Origin: Pseudodesulfovibrio nedwellii
GTDB lineage: Bacteria; Desulfobacterota; Desulfovibrionia; Desulfovibrionales; Desulfovibrionaceae
Direction: 5' to 3'
Assembly (NCBI RefSeq): GCF_027923765.1
Contig: NZ_AP026709.1
Coordinates: 367,501-431,500 of the forward strand
Length of the DNA stretch: 64,000 nt
Each line of letters begins with the position of its first letter. The stretch's first letter is position 1. Shown in pieces: positions 36,588-48,066 of the stretch. The notes under the pieces are model-generated. The model did no database searches. It saw only the letters and a program-made list of their open reading frames with translations, and was not told the origin of the DNA. The position numbers and the translations under genes were made by a program.

Positions 36588-36902
36588 ATGAGCGACCCTT
36601 TTACCGGTGACCGTTTTGAAACTGAACTTCTTGACGAACATGAAGTCAGGGAGCCTCGGAAGTATAAGGTCCTGTTGCATAATGATGATTATACGACCAT
36701 GGACTTCGTGGTCGAGATTTTGGTTCGCGTATTTCGTCGAAACGAAGCGCAAGCCACGGCCATCATGCTTTCCGTCCACAATAAAGGGTACGGAGTTTGC
36801 GGCACTTACACTGCCGAAGTGGCCGAAACCAAGGTCGATTTGGTGCACAGGCTGGCGAAAAGCGCAGGTTTTCCGCTTAAGTGCAGTATGGAAGGTGAAT
36901 AG
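36588..36902 (+). CDS. clpS: ClpS adaptor, N-end rule recognition
   Basis: A 104-residue adaptor that binds proteins with bulky N-terminal residues and delivers them to ClpA. The core KYKVLLHNDDYTTMDFVVEIL contains the ligand-binding NDDYT loop. VHNKGYGVCGTYTAEVAETK completes the fold. It is 2 nt from clpA. With aat at 39285 the window carries the entire bacterial Leu/N-degron route except the peptidase ClpP, which is at 7531. Confidence 0.96.
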   Translation: MSDPFTGDRFETELLDEHEVREPRKYKVLLHNDDYTTMDFVVEILVRVFRRNEAQATAIMLSVHNKGYGVCGTYTAEVAETKVDLVHRLAKSAGFPLKCSMEGE

Positions 36903-36904
36903 AT

Positions 36905-39226
36905 ATGACGATGCTCAGCAAGGAACTTGAGAGTGCATTGACCTCAGCGGTCAACGAAGTGAAGCGTAGGAATCATGAATTCTTGACGTTGGAGCACCTG
37001 CTGTATGCCATTTCCATCGAGGATCAGGGTGAAGAAATCCTGGAAGCTTGCGGTGCTGAAATGGAACGCCTCAGGGATCAACTTGGTAGGTTTTTCTTGG
37101 AGAACATGGAAGCCCTGCCTGAAGGAACAGAATCTGAGGTCATTCAGACTTTGGGTGTACGCCGCGTCCTGCAAAGGGCTGTGTGGCAGAAAAAGGCATC
37201 GGGCAAAACCACTGTTGAAGTCGGGGATGTCCTTGCGGCCATGTTTGACGAAGAAGATTCATACGCCGTCTACTTCCTGCGTACCCATGATGTTTCCCGC
37301 CTTGATATTTTGGAAATCATATCTCACGGCATGTCCACGGGTGATGATTGGAATGATATGGGTGACGACTTGGGCGCTCAGTCTGATCCACTTGAAGCCC
37401 GGCCCGGTGAAAAGAAGAGTCCGCTCAAGGAATATACGGTGAATTTGACTGATCGGGCGGCCGAAGGTCTTATTGATCCTCTTATCGGTCGTGCCCCGGA
37501 ACTTGAACGTACAGTCCAAGTTTTGGCTCGTCGTCGTAAGAATAACCCTATCTTTGTGGGTGATCCCGGTGTCGGTAAGACTGCCATGGCCGAGGGCTTG
37601 GCCTTGATGATCGTTGAAGGCAAAGTTCCCAAGGAATTTCTGAATGCGGAAGTCTACAGTTTGGACATGGGGTCTCTGCTGGCAGGAACCAAGTACCGCG
37701 GTGATTTTGAAGCGCGGTTGAAGGGTGTACTGGCGGAACTCAAGCTCAACAAGGAAGCCGTTCTGTTCGTGGATGAGATTCATACCATTGTCGGCGCAGG
37801 GTCTGTCAGCGGCGGCAGCATGGACGCGTCCAATATTTTGAAGCCGCTTCTGCAATCTGGTGAAATCCGGTGTATCGGTTCCACAACGTTTGAGGAATAC
37901 AAGAATCATTTTGAAAAGGACCGCGCTTTGTCGCGTCGGTTCCAGAAGATCGAGATTGCCGAACCAACAGTGGAAGAGACCATCGCTATTCTTAAAGGGT
38001 TGAAGCCTCATTACGAGGAATTTCACGGGGTCAATTATACGCACTTTGCTTTGAAAACGGCAGCCGAATTGTCCGAGCGGCATATTACGGATCGTTTTTT
38101 GCCCGATAAGGCCATTGATGTAATGGATGAGGCTGGTGCGTTGTATAAGTTGTCTTCTCGCACTCGGAAGGGTGACCGTATAACAGTAGCGGATATTGAA
38201 AAGGTCGTGGCGCGTATGGCTCGGATTCCGGCTCGTCGTTTGACGGTGTCTGATCGTGCACGGCTTCAGAGTCTCGAAACTGATTTGAAGAGTGTGGTCT
38301 TTGGTCAGGACGAGGCTGTTTCAGCCTTGTCTCAGTCCATCAAGCGTTCCCGTGCGGGCATGCGACAGCCAGGCCGTCCTGTGGGTAGCTTTCTGCTGAC
38401 CGGTCCTACGGGTGTTGGCAAGACCGAACTGGCCCGTCAGTTGGCGGATGTACTCGGTATCAGTTTTCTGCGTTTTGATATGTCCGAATACATGGAAAAG
38501 CATGCTGTGGCTCGTCTCATCGGTGCGCCTCCAGGCTATGTTGGGTTTGATCAGGGTGGGCTGTTGACTGAAGGTGTGCGTAAAAAGCCGCATTGTGTCG
38601 TCTTGTTTGATGAAATTGAAAAGGCGCACCCGGATGTTTTTAATATTCTTCTTCAGGTGATGGATTATGCCACGCTGACAGATAACAATGGCCGCAAGGC
38701 AGATTTCCGGCATGTCATCCTGCTGATGACTTCCAATGCTGGTGCGCGGGAAATGGCTAAAGGGGCTATCGGTTTCAAGCGCAATGAAGGGGCCGACCGT
38801 CAGGGCGGTGCCATGAAGGCGTTGGAGAAGCTGTTCAGTCCTGAATTTCGTAATAGGTTGGATTCCATTGTCACGTTCAAGGCGCTTGAGTCGCCTGTTA
38901 TGGAACTTATCGTGGATAAGTTCATCAAAGAACTGAATGACCAGTTGCAGGACCGCCGTGTGTTTGTGACATTGACAGAGCCTGCTCGGGCACGGTTGGC
39001 TGAGCTTGGCCATGATGCATCCATGGGCGCACGGCCGATGGGGCGCGTCATTCAGACGGAAATTAAGGATGTCATTGCTGACGAATTGCTCTTTGGTGAT
39101 TTGATGAAAGGTGGAGTTGTCACTGTTGGGTTTGCTGGAAAGGGAAAGAAATCCAAAAAGATACCAGCTGTTGGCGCATCCGGAGAATTTACTTTTTCTT
39201 ATGAAGCTGTCGGCAAAAAACAATAA
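36905..39226 (+). CDS. clpA: ATP-dependent Clp protease ATP-binding subunit ClpA
   Basis: A 773-residue class 1 Clp AAA+ unfoldase. The N-terminal repeat domain (about 1-150, FLTLEHLLYAI) binds ClpS. D1 has Walker A GDPGVGKTA and VLFVDEIHT. D2 has Walker A GPTGVGKTE and VVLFDEIEKAHPDVFN. An IGF/L-type ClpP loop is visible as AIGFKRNEG near 620. There is no middle coiled coil, so it is ClpA rather than ClpB. ATG 36905 is 2 nt after clpS. Confidence 0.95.
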   Translation: MTMLSKELESALTSAVNEVKRRNHEFLTLEHLLYAISIEDQGEEILEACGAEMERLRDQLGRFFLENMEALPEGTESEVIQTLGVRRVLQRAVWQKKASGKTTVEVGDVLAAMFDEEDSYAVYFLRTHDVSRLDILEIISHGMSTGDDWNDMGDDLGAQSDPLEARPGEKKSPLKEYTVNLTDRAAEGLIDPLIGRAPELERTVQVLARRRKNNPIFVGDPGVGKTAMAEGLALMIVEGKVPKEFLNAEVYSLDMGSLLAGTKYRGDFEARLKGVLAELKLNKEAVLFVDEIHTIVGAGSVSGGSMDASNILKPLLQSGEIRCIGSTTFEEYKNHFEKDRALSRRFQKIEIAEPTVEETIAILKGLKPHYEEFHGVNYTHFALKTAAELSERHITDRFLPDKAIDVMDEAGALYKLSSRTRKGDRITVADIEKVVARMARIPARRLTVSDRARLQSLETDLKSVVFGQDEAVSALSQSIKRSRAGMRQPGRPVGSFLLTGPTGVGKTELARQLADVLGISFLRFDMSEYMEKHAVARLIGAPPGYVGFDQGGLLTEGVRKKPHCVVLFDEIEKAHPDVFNILLQVMDYATLTDNNGRKADFRHVILLMTSNAGAREMAKGAIGFKRNEGADRQGGAMKALEKLFSPEFRNRLDSIVTFKALESPVMELIVDKFIKELNDQLQDRRVFVTLTEPARARLAELGHDASMGARPMGRVIQTEIKDVIADELLFGDLMKGGVVTVGFAGKGKKSKKIPAVGASGEFTFSYEAVGKKQ

Positions 39227-39242
39227 TGAATTATATACATGA

Positions 39243-39272
39243 CAAAAGGGGCGGCTGAGGCTGCCCTTTTTT
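39243..39272 (+). terminator. Terminator-like hairpin between clpA and aat
   Basis: GGGCGGC pairs with GCTGCCC (one G-T pair) around a TGAG loop, with AAAAG and TTTTTT flanks. aat starts only 13 nt later, so read-through or an internal promoter is needed for aat. Confidence 0.75.
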
Positions 39273-39284
39273 GTTTGAGAGCCT

Positions 39285-39977
39285 ATGACCATTTATCGGC
39301 TTTTTGACGATCCCGTATTTCCCGACCCGGAAGAGGCGGACCCTGACGGCTTGCTTGCCGTTGGAGGTGATCTGAGTCCCCAGCGGTTACTGACTGCCTA
39401 TGCCAACGGTATTTTCCCGTGGTACGGGGATGATTCGCCTATCCTTTGGTGGTCAACCAATCCTCGTCTTGTGGTTTTTCCTGAAGAATTCCATATGCCG
39501 CGTAGTTTGCATCGTGTTCTCAACAAGGGAACGTTTACTTTCACAATGGATACTCGATTTAGTTCGGTGATTCGTCAGTGTGCGTGTTCTCCTCGTCCCG
39601 AGCAAGATGGCTCATGGATTGTGGATGACATGATAGAGGCGTACATCCAGTTGCATGAATTGGGATATGCGCACAGCGTGGAAGCATGGCAGGGCGATGA
39701 TCTGGTTGGTGGCCTATACGGCGTATCGCTTGGTTCTGTTTTTTATGGAGAGTCCATGTTCTACCATGTGTCAGACGCATCGAAAGCGGCGTTTGCCGTT
39801 TTGGTAGAGCAGCTCAGAAAATGGAATTTCAGTTTGATTGATTGTCAACAAACTACGCACCATTTACTTCGCTTTGGCGCACGCGAACTTCAGCGGTATC
39901 AATTCCTTCAGATGATCCGCGAAGGTATGGAAAGACCGTCTCGTGAGGGGCGGTGGAGATTTGATGACCCTGAGTAG
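39285..39977 (+). CDS. aat: Leucyl/phenylalanyl-tRNA-protein transferase
   Basis: A 230-residue enzyme that adds Leu or Phe to proteins with N-terminal Lys or Arg, creating the degrons read by ClpS. Typical blocks are FPDPEEADPDGLLAVGGDL, YANGIFPWY, PILWWSTNPRLVV and the catalytic-region VGGLYGVSLGSVFYGESMF. It follows clpA by 58 nt, with a terminator-like hairpin between. Confidence 0.95.
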   Translation: MTIYRLFDDPVFPDPEEADPDGLLAVGGDLSPQRLLTAYANGIFPWYGDDSPILWWSTNPRLVVFPEEFHMPRSLHRVLNKGTFTFTMDTRFSSVIRQCACSPRPEQDGSWIVDDMIEAYIQLHELGYAHSVEAWQGDDLVGGLYGVSLGSVFYGESMFYHVSDASKAAFAVLVEQLRKWNFSLIDCQQTTHHLLRFGARELQRYQFLQMIREGMERPSREGRWRFDDPE

Positions 39978-39982
39978 AGTTT

Positions 39983-40459
39983 TTATCCTTCCACAATGGG
40001 GGGGTGCTGGCTTAAATCGTAGAGTCCTTTGAGTGGAATCTCCAGTGGATAACTGGGGATTCTTTCAAATTCAATGAACCCTATATCCTTTCCGGCCTGT
40101 ACCTGTGAAAGGCCTTTTAGTCCGGCCGGAACAGGGAAGGTCAGCGGCGTGGAGTGGAGCGCTGTAAGTCTTGTGGAATACTGTTCTTTCAGGTAATTAA
40201 GTATAAGGTCGCGTTCACAGTCTGTGAAGGACTCCAAGATGACGGTTCGGCTGCTTGTCGGGTCAGTGCTGGATGGATCTATGGGAGCGCCGATGAGTGC
40301 GTCGAGGGCCGATTTCTTGATTTCTCCATCGTCCCAATTGGCGCGAAAAAGGTGGACTTCAACGTCCCGGCGGCCTTTAAAGCTCTTGATGACCATGGAC
40401 AGACAAAAGGCGCGATCTATGGGCAGAGGGGAAGATGAGGGTGTGATGGTGATATCCAT
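39983..40459 (-). CDS. Hypothetical protein
   Basis: A 158-residue soluble product I do not recognise. It looks alpha/beta and has no signal peptide or metal motif. The minus-strand start at 40459 follows AAGGAGACC, a good ribosome site. Its stop is 5 nt from the aat stop (convergent), and its start is 73 nt from the divergent uvrB start. Confidence 0.65.
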   Translation of the reverse strand: MDITITPSSSPLPIDRAFCLSMVIKSFKGRRDVEVHLFRANWDDGEIKKSALDALIGAPIDPSSTDPTSSRTVILESFTDCERDLILNYLKEQYSTRLTALHSTPLTFPVPAGLKGLSQVQAGKDIGFIEFERIPSYPLEIPLKGLYDLSQHPPIVEG

Positions 40460-40498
40460 GGCGGTCTCCTTGCTGGTTATTATTGATTCTTACGTGTT

Positions 40499-40527
40499 TT
40501 GACGGGCTATCTCAAGCCCTGGATTAT
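40499..40527 (+). promoter_or_regulatory. Candidate uvrB promoter with internal inverted repeat
   Basis: TTGACG (40499-40504), 17 bases, GATTAT (40522-40527). GGGCT-N6-AGCCC occupies the spacer (about 40504-40519), a typical repressor position. If this promoter is used, transcription would begin within a base or two of the uvrB ATG at 40533. No standard E. coli LexA box is seen. Confidence 0.45.
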
Positions 40528-40532
40528 CGAGA

Positions 40533-42536
40533 ATGCCTGATTTTAAACTTGTCAGTGAATATACCCTCAAAGGTGATCAGCCGGAAGCTGTCGCAGAACT
40601 GGTCAACGGTCTGCAAAGTGGCGTGCGAGATCAAGTTTTGCTTGGTGCCACCGGCACAGGCAAGACCTTTGCCATGGCAAATGTGGTGGCGACGCTTAAC
40701 CGTTCTGCGTTAATTCTGGCTCCAAACAAGACTTTGGCTGCACAGCTCTACACGGAGTTTCGTGGTTTGTTTCCTGACAATGCCGTCGAATATTTCGTCA
40801 GTTATTACGACTATTATCAGCCGGAAGCTTACCTGCCGCACTCGGATGTATACATTGAGAAGGATTCATCCATCAATGACAACATCGATAAATTGCGTCA
40901 TGCAGCCACTCATGCTCTGTTAACGCGTAAAGATGTGCTTATCGTTGCGTCGGTTTCCTGTATTTATGGTCTTGGTTCACCTGATTTCTATGCCAAGATG
41001 GTTATTCCCGTGGAAGAAGGACAGACCATGGCTATGGAGTCGCTCCTTGGACGCTTGGTTGAGATTCACTATGAGCGTAATGATTACGATTTCCATCGTG
41101 GTACATTCCGTGTCCGTGGAGATGTGGTGGAAATTATCCCCGCATACAGTCGGGAAAAGGCGTTGCGTATAGAGTTCTTTGGTGATGAAATTGATTCTAT
41201 TTCCGAAACGGATCCGCTGACGGGTGAGGTTAAGGATCGTCTGAGAAAGACGGTTATTTATCCGGGCAGTCATTTTGTTTCAGACCGGGACAATCTGGAT
41301 CGGGCTACACATGATATTCGGGAAGAACTTCGGCTTCGGTTGACTGATCTCAAGAAGCATAACAAGTTGGTCGAGGCGCAAAGACTTGAACAGCGTACCA
41401 TGTACGACCTCGAAACAATTGAGGAACTCGGATATTGTAACGGTATAGAAAATTATTCCCTTCATTTGGATGGACGACATGAGGGGCAGCCGCCAGCCAC
41501 TTTGCTCGACTATTTCCCGGATGATTTCATTTTGTTTGTGGACGAATCCCATATTGCTTTGCCGCAGGTGGGCGGCATGTTTAAGGGTGACCGTTCGCGA
41601 AAGACTACATTGGTTGATTTTGGGTTCAGATTACCGTCCGCATTAGACAATCGTCCGCTTAATTATGAAGAATTTCAAGAGCGTATCAAACAGGCCGTGT
41701 ATGTCTCGGCCACGCCGGGACCATTGGAAATTGACTTGGCTCATGGTGTGGTGGTGGAACAGATTATTCGGCCTACAGGCCTTGTCGACCCAGAGATTGA
41801 AGTTCGAAAAACACACGGACAGATTGACGATTTGCTGTCAGAGTGTAAGAAAAGACAATCAAGGGACGAGCGGGTTCTGGTTACTACGCTGACCAAGCGC
41901 ATGGCCGAGGATCTGAACGATTATTTGAACCAGATGGGGGTCGAATCCAAGTACCTGCATTCGGATATTGATACCCTTGAACGGATGGCCATCATTCAGG
42001 CTCTTCGGGCCGGTGAATTTTCTGTTCTTGTGGGTATCAATTTGCTTCGAGAAGGATTGGATATCCCGGAAGTTTCCATGGTGGCGATTCTTGATGCTGA
42101 CAAGGAAGGTTTTTTACGTTCGGCACGTTCGCTCATTCAGATTTTTGGACGAGCTGCGAGAAATGTTGACGGCAGGGTTATTCTTTATGCGGATAAAATT
42201 ACGGATTCCATGGCCTCAGCTATGGATGAAACAGACCGAAGACGCCAGAAACAGCAGGAATACAACGAAGTACACGGTATTACGCCGACCACTATTCGCA
42301 AGAAGGTAGATAACCTGTTTGGTGAATTGAGCGGTGTGACCATGGGGCATACTTCGGTAGGGATGGCTGCCGAGGATTTGGCACAATATGGGGCAGATCC
42401 GAAAGCTTTGCAGAAGAGTATCAAGCGGTTGGAGCGTGAAATGCGCGAAGCTGCAAAAGAATTGGAATTTGAGCGGGCTGCGGAACTCAGGGACCGTGTT
42501 GCCATGCTTCGTGAGAGATTCCTTGAGTTGGGGTAA
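40533..42536 (+). CDS. uvrB: Excinuclease ABC subunit B
   Basis: A 667-residue DNA damage verification helicase of nucleotide excision repair. Walker A is GATGTGKT (about 38-45), the beta-hairpin is [12 protein letters not shown], the DEAD-like box is FVDESH, and motif VI is QIFGRAARN. The C-terminal UVR motif that contacts UvrA and UvrC is [21 protein letters not shown]. No clear Shine-Dalgarno sequence precedes the ATG. It is 3 nt ahead of the channel gene. Confidence 0.97.
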   Translation: MPDFKLVSEYTLKGDQPEAVAELVNGLQSGVRDQVLLGATGTGKTFAMANVVATLNRSALILAPNKTLAAQLYTEFRGLFPDNAVEYFVSYYDYYQPEAYLPHSDVYIEKDSSINDNIDKLRHAATHALLTRKDVLIVASVSCIYGLGSPDFYAKMVIPVEEGQTMAMESLLGRLVEIHYERNDYDFHRGTFRVRGDVVEIIPAYSREKALRIEFFGDEIDSISETDPLTGEVKDRLRKTVIYPGSHFVSDRDNLDRATHDIREELRLRLTDLKKHNKLVEAQRLEQRTMYDLETIEELGYCNGIENYSLHLDGRHEGQPPATLLDYFPDDFILFVDESHIALPQVGGMFKGDRSRKTTLVDFGFRLPSALDNRPLNYEEFQERIKQAVYVSATPGPLEIDLAHGVVVEQIIRPTGLVDPEIEVRKTHGQIDDLLSECKKRQSRDERVLVTTLTKRMAEDLNDYLNQMGVESKYLHSDIDTLERMAIIQALRAGEFSVLVGINLLREGLDIPEVSMVAILDADKEGFLRSARSLIQIFGRAARNVDGRVILYADKITDSMASAMDETDRRRQKQQEYNEVHGITPTTIRKKVDNLFGELSGVTMGHTSVGMAAEDLAQYGADPKALQKSIKRLEREMREAAKELEFERAAELRDRVAMLRERFLELG

Positions 42537-42539
42537 ACG

Positions 42540-43574
42540 ATGATTGAGAGAGTTCATCGGCGAATGCTTCGCCTGAGATCACGACTTGGCTCCTTCTGGA
42601 GTGTTGTTCTCGGCGTGGTGTATCTCTTCGTTATTTTCGTGGTGGGCATCTGTTTTTACATGATGTACGAGCACTGGGATTTTGTCAGTTCCTTTTACAT
42701 GATGGTCATTACGCTTTCCACCGTGGGATTCATGGAGGTTAATCAGCTTTCGGAAGAAGGTCGGCTGTTTACAGCCTTCCTGATCATGGCCGGTGTCGGT
42801 GGTTTTGTTTACATAGCAGGTGCCTTTGCACAAATTCTGATTGACGGTCGTTTGCAAATTCTGTGGGGTAAGCACAAGATGATGAAAGAAATAAGTAAGT
42901 TGAGAAATCATTTTATCGTTTGCGGTCATGGTCGCATCGGCAGCATTGTTGTTCAGGAAATTGCGGCTGAAGGGCATGATATTGTGGTCATCGAGCAAAC
43001 CCCGGAGCTCATCGACAAGATGGAGCAGGACGGTATTCTCTGTATCGAAGGTGATGCAACCAGCGACGAGGTTCTTTTGAGTGCTGGGTTGCTCCATGCA
43101 AATTCACTTATCTCGGCACTTTCCAGCGAAGCGGCCAACGTCTATGTGACTTTGACGGGCCGTCAGTTGAATCCTGGGATCACCATTGTGGCCCGCGCTG
43201 GAGATAAAACCCATATTTCTCGTTTGGAATTGGCCGGAGCTGATAGAGTTGTGCTCCCGCATTTTATTGGTGGCCTGCGTATGGCGCAGAATGTTTTGCG
43301 ACCAACAGTGACTAACTTTATGGAGTTGGCCGTTCGAGGTGGTATTGATCTTCAAATGGAGGAACTTTTGGTTTCTCCTGAATCTGAACTGGTCAATCTG
43401 GATCTCATTGAGTCCAAGATTCGTCCTCGGTTTAATTTGATTGTCATTGCTATTAAAAGAGCTTCCGGTGATATGGTTTTTAATCCTGGCCCCAAGGAAG
43501 TGATCGACGCCAATGATACGCTTTTGGCTGTCGGTACAAAATTGAATCTCGAAGAAATTAAAGAAATCTTATAA
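42540..43574 (+). CDS. Two-TM potassium channel with RCK (TrkA-N/TrkA-C) domains
   Basis: A 344-residue protein like MthK. TM1 is at about 17-40, the pore loop at about 52-66 with filter region TLSTVGFME (K+ channels usually have TVGYG or TVGFG) and TM2 at about 76-100. The RCK domain has the nucleotide motif VCGHGRIGSIV (about 122-132), VIEGD-like ligand residues and a TrkA-C domain from about 255. It should gate K+ flow in response to ligand or redox state. It is adjacent to uvrB and ligA, probably without functional link. Confidence 0.9.
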   Translation: MIERVHRRMLRLRSRLGSFWSVVLGVVYLFVIFVVGICFYMMYEHWDFVSSFYMMVITLSTVGFMEVNQLSEEGRLFTAFLIMAGVGGFVYIAGAFAQILIDGRLQILWGKHKMMKEISKLRNHFIVCGHGRIGSIVVQEIAAEGHDIVVIEQTPELIDKMEQDGILCIEGDATSDEVLLSAGLLHANSLISALSSEAANVYVTLTGRQLNPGITIVARAGDKTHISRLELAGADRVVLPHFIGGLRMAQNVLRPTVTNFMELAVRGGIDLQMEELLVSPESELVNLDLIESKIRPRFNLIVIAIKRASGDMVFNPGPKEVIDANDTLLAVGTKLNLEEIKEIL

Positions 43575-43579
43575 TATAA

Positions 43580-45652
<2,073 letters not shown>

Positions 45653-45689
45653 ACAGCTATATATTTCAAATATAAGACAGGAGATGCAG

Positions 45690-46469
45690 ATGAGTACCAA
45701 TGTCGTCATACTGGGTGCAAAAGGGCGTATGGGCAATACTTTGGTGAATATGGCCCTAGCTGATAGCGAGTTGAATCTCGTTGGCGTCTGTGAGCGCGAA
45801 GGCAATACCGGTGGTATGGATTATGATGGCTGCCTGACATCTGATTGTCTTGAAGACCTGTTGCCCAAGGTTCCAGGTGCGGTGATCGTGGATTTTACGG
45901 CTCCGGCATCATCTGTCGCCATGGCGAAAATTGCTGCCAAACATGGAAGTCCTGCCGTTATCGGAACAACTGGTTTGGATAAGGACCAGCAGGAAGAATT
46001 GGCAGAATATGCCAAGGAAACGCCGATTTTTTGGGCACCGAACATGTCAGTGGGCGTGAATGTATTGCTCAAGGTTTTGCCTGAACTCGTCAAGGCTCTT
46101 GGGGAGGACTACGACATGGAGATGGTCGAGACTCATCATAAAATGAAAAAGGATTCCCCCAGTGGTACTGCGCTTAAGTTGGCCCAATGTTTGGCTGAGG
46201 CCCGTGGGTGGGAATATGATGACGTCAAGAAGCATTGTCGTGATGGTATCATCGGCGAGCGGCCTCAGAAGGAAATCGGTGTGCAGACTTTGCGCGGTGG
46301 GGACGTGGTTGGCGACCATACCATGTATTTCTTTGGCCCCGGTGAACGTATTGAAGTCACACACCGTGCTCATTCTCGTGAGACATTTGCCTCTGGCGCA
46401 TTGCGCGCGGCGAAATGGCTGTCCGGGCAGAAACCCGGCAAGCTTTACGCCATGGCTGACATTTTCTAG
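45690..46469 (+). CDS. dapB: 4-hydroxy-tetrahydrodipicolinate reductase
   Basis: A 259-residue NAD(P)H-dependent enzyme of the lysine/diaminopimelate pathway. The N-terminal Rossmann motif is [15 protein letters not shown], the loop VIGTTGLDK follows, and the substrate-binding block is [20 protein letters not shown] 45690 is chosen because AGGAG abuts ATG 45684 but lies 6 nt from 45690. dapA is not in the window. Confidence 0.96.
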   Translation: MSTNVVILGAKGRMGNTLVNMALADSELNLVGVCEREGNTGGMDYDGCLTSDCLEDLLPKVPGAVIVDFTAPASSVAMAKIAAKHGSPAVIGTTGLDKDQQEELAEYAKETPIFWAPNMSVGVNVLLKVLPELVKALGEDYDMEMVETHHKMKKDSPSGTALKLAQCLAEARGWEYDDVKKHCRDGIIGERPQKEIGVQTLRGGDVVGDHTMYFFGPGERIEVTHRAHSRETFASGALRAAKWLSGQKPGKLYAMADIF

Positions 46470-46489
46470 AATTGATACTTGTTAAAATG

Positions 46490-46520
46490 AAGGGAGTCTT
46501 TTTCGGAAGACTCCCTTTTT
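46490..46520. terminator. Terminator between convergent dapB and cls
   Basis: AAGGGAGTCTT and AAGACTCCCTT pair around TTTCGG, with TTTTT after it and A-rich sequence before it. Confidence 0.9.
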
Positions 46521-46523
46521 ATA

Positions 46524-47969
46524 TTAAAGAACAGGGGAAAGCAGTCGGGCGAATTTGATGAGTGTTTTTTGGATGATGTTTTTTGCATCGATTTCGTTGG
46601 GACCGGTTTCCACACATCGAGTAAAGTCACTGAGGAACATGGTTTCAATTTTTTTGCAGAATGATTCGTCTTCGACGAGCATGGTTATTTCAAAATTGAG
46701 GCGGAAGGACCTATTGTCCAGATTGGCTGTACCGACTCCGGCCAATATGTCGTCGACGAGAAAGACCTTTTGGTGGAGAAATCCCTTGGTGTAGCGGAAG
46801 ACGCGGATGCCGGGAAGGTCGAGTTCCTTGAGACAGGCGAATCCAGCCAGATAGACGAGCTTGTGGTCTGCCTTTTCAGGTAACATGATGCGGACATCCA
46901 CACCGCGCAAGGCTGCCAGTTGTAGGGCCTTCATGACCGCGCTGTCCGGTACGAAATAGGGGCTTGCTGTCCAGAAGCGGTGTTGTGCAGCTTCGATGGC
47001 TCGGATGAACATGAGTGAGCATGATTCCAGCGCGTCTTCCGGTCCTGTGCCGAGGGCCAAAACTTCGGCGGTTCCCGTTGTGTGCGGCATGGTTAGGTCG
47101 AGGTCGAGTAATTGGCGTGTTGCCCAGTACCAATCCTTGGCAAAGGAGACCTGCACTCCGAGAACACCTGGTCCTGCAATGCTGATATGTGTGTCTCGCC
47201 ATCCATTGAATATTTTGGATATGCCAAGATACTCATCGCCGACATTGTGTCCGCCGACATAGGCTATTGCACCGTCAATAATGACAATTTTTCTGTGATT
47301 TCTAAAGTTGAGTTGAAATCGGTTGTGCCGTCCTTTGGTCGTGTGAAACGGACGTGCGTCAATCCCAGCCTCTCGCATATTTTCCCAATAGGCGGCAGGG
47401 GTGGAGTGGCAACCTACTTCGTCATAGAGAAAATATATGCGAATGCCGTTTTGAGCTTTGCGGATAAGGAGATCTTTCAGCCGGTTGCCCAGCATGTCGT
47501 CATGGACAATGAAGAATTGGATCAGTATGTAATCGGTTGCTTTTTCAATGTCTGCGAAGATGGCATCAAAGGTGGAGTTGCCGTCTGTATAGAGTTCGAT
47601 GGAGTTCCCGCCGAGATAAGGGATACCGGAGAGCGTTTCAAATACGGTCCTCGGTGCATGCGGCCGCTTTCGTTCGGCCAGATCACGAATGGTCGGGATG
47701 TCATGATTACTGCCGATAAGCCGGTGAAACTCTTCTTGTCCTGCACGGATGGCATCGACGTAGCCGTGGAATTTTGATCGTCCGAAAATCCAGTACAGTG
47801 GAAGAGCGAGAATGGGGAATGTTACCAGCGAAATGGCCCAGGCAACAGCCCCTTGCGGTGTGCGAGTGTCATGAATCGCGATAACCGCCGTAATAACAGC
47901 CGTGATTTCCATGGCTGTATAGAAAAGACTGAACAGCCAGAGAAGAAATGAGAGTTCCATTGATTCCAT
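46524..47969 (-). CDS. cls: Cardiolipin synthase (phospholipase D family)
   Basis: A 481-residue membrane enzyme that condenses two phosphatidylglycerols into cardiolipin. Two N-terminal hydrophobic spans (about 5-65) are followed by two HKD motifs: HRKIVIIDGAIAYVGGHN (about residue 220) and HQKVFLVDDILAGVGTAN (about residue 400). The start could be 47969 or the ATG at 47960. Neither has a strong ribosome site. It converges with dapB and is divergent from the MATE gene. Confidence 0.95.
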   Translation of the reverse strand: MESMELSFLLWLFSLFYTAMEITAVITAVIAIHDTRTPQGAVAWAISLVTFPILALPLYWIFGRSKFHGYVDAIRAGQEEFHRLIGSNHDIPTIRDLAERKRPHAPRTVFETLSGIPYLGGNSIELYTDGNSTFDAIFADIEKATDYILIQFFIVHDDMLGNRLKDLLIRKAQNGIRIYFLYDEVGCHSTPAAYWENMREAGIDARPFHTTKGRHNRFQLNFRNHRKIVIIDGAIAYVGGHNVGDEYLGISKIFNGWRDTHISIAGPGVLGVQVSFAKDWYWATRQLLDLDLTMPHTTGTAEVLALGTGPEDALESCSLMFIRAIEAAQHRFWTASPYFVPDSAVMKALQLAALRGVDVRIMLPEKADHKLVYLAGFACLKELDLPGIRVFRYTKGFLHQKVFLVDDILAGVGTANLDNRSFRLNFEITMLVEDESFCKKIETMFLSDFTRCVETGPNEIDAKNIIQKTLIKFARLLSPVL

Positions 47970-48066
47970 AAGAAGTTTAGTTAACAGAAAAATCGGGCAA
48001 AAGGAAAGCTTGTCCTTGTTATTTCATGTTACTGTGGGCAGGTTGATATATAAGGAGACTGCCACG

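Noticed and set aside
47112-47777. 221-codon plus-strand frame opposite cls
   Set aside because: It lies within the cardiolipin synthase gene, which has both HKD motifs; the antisense product has no recognisable features.
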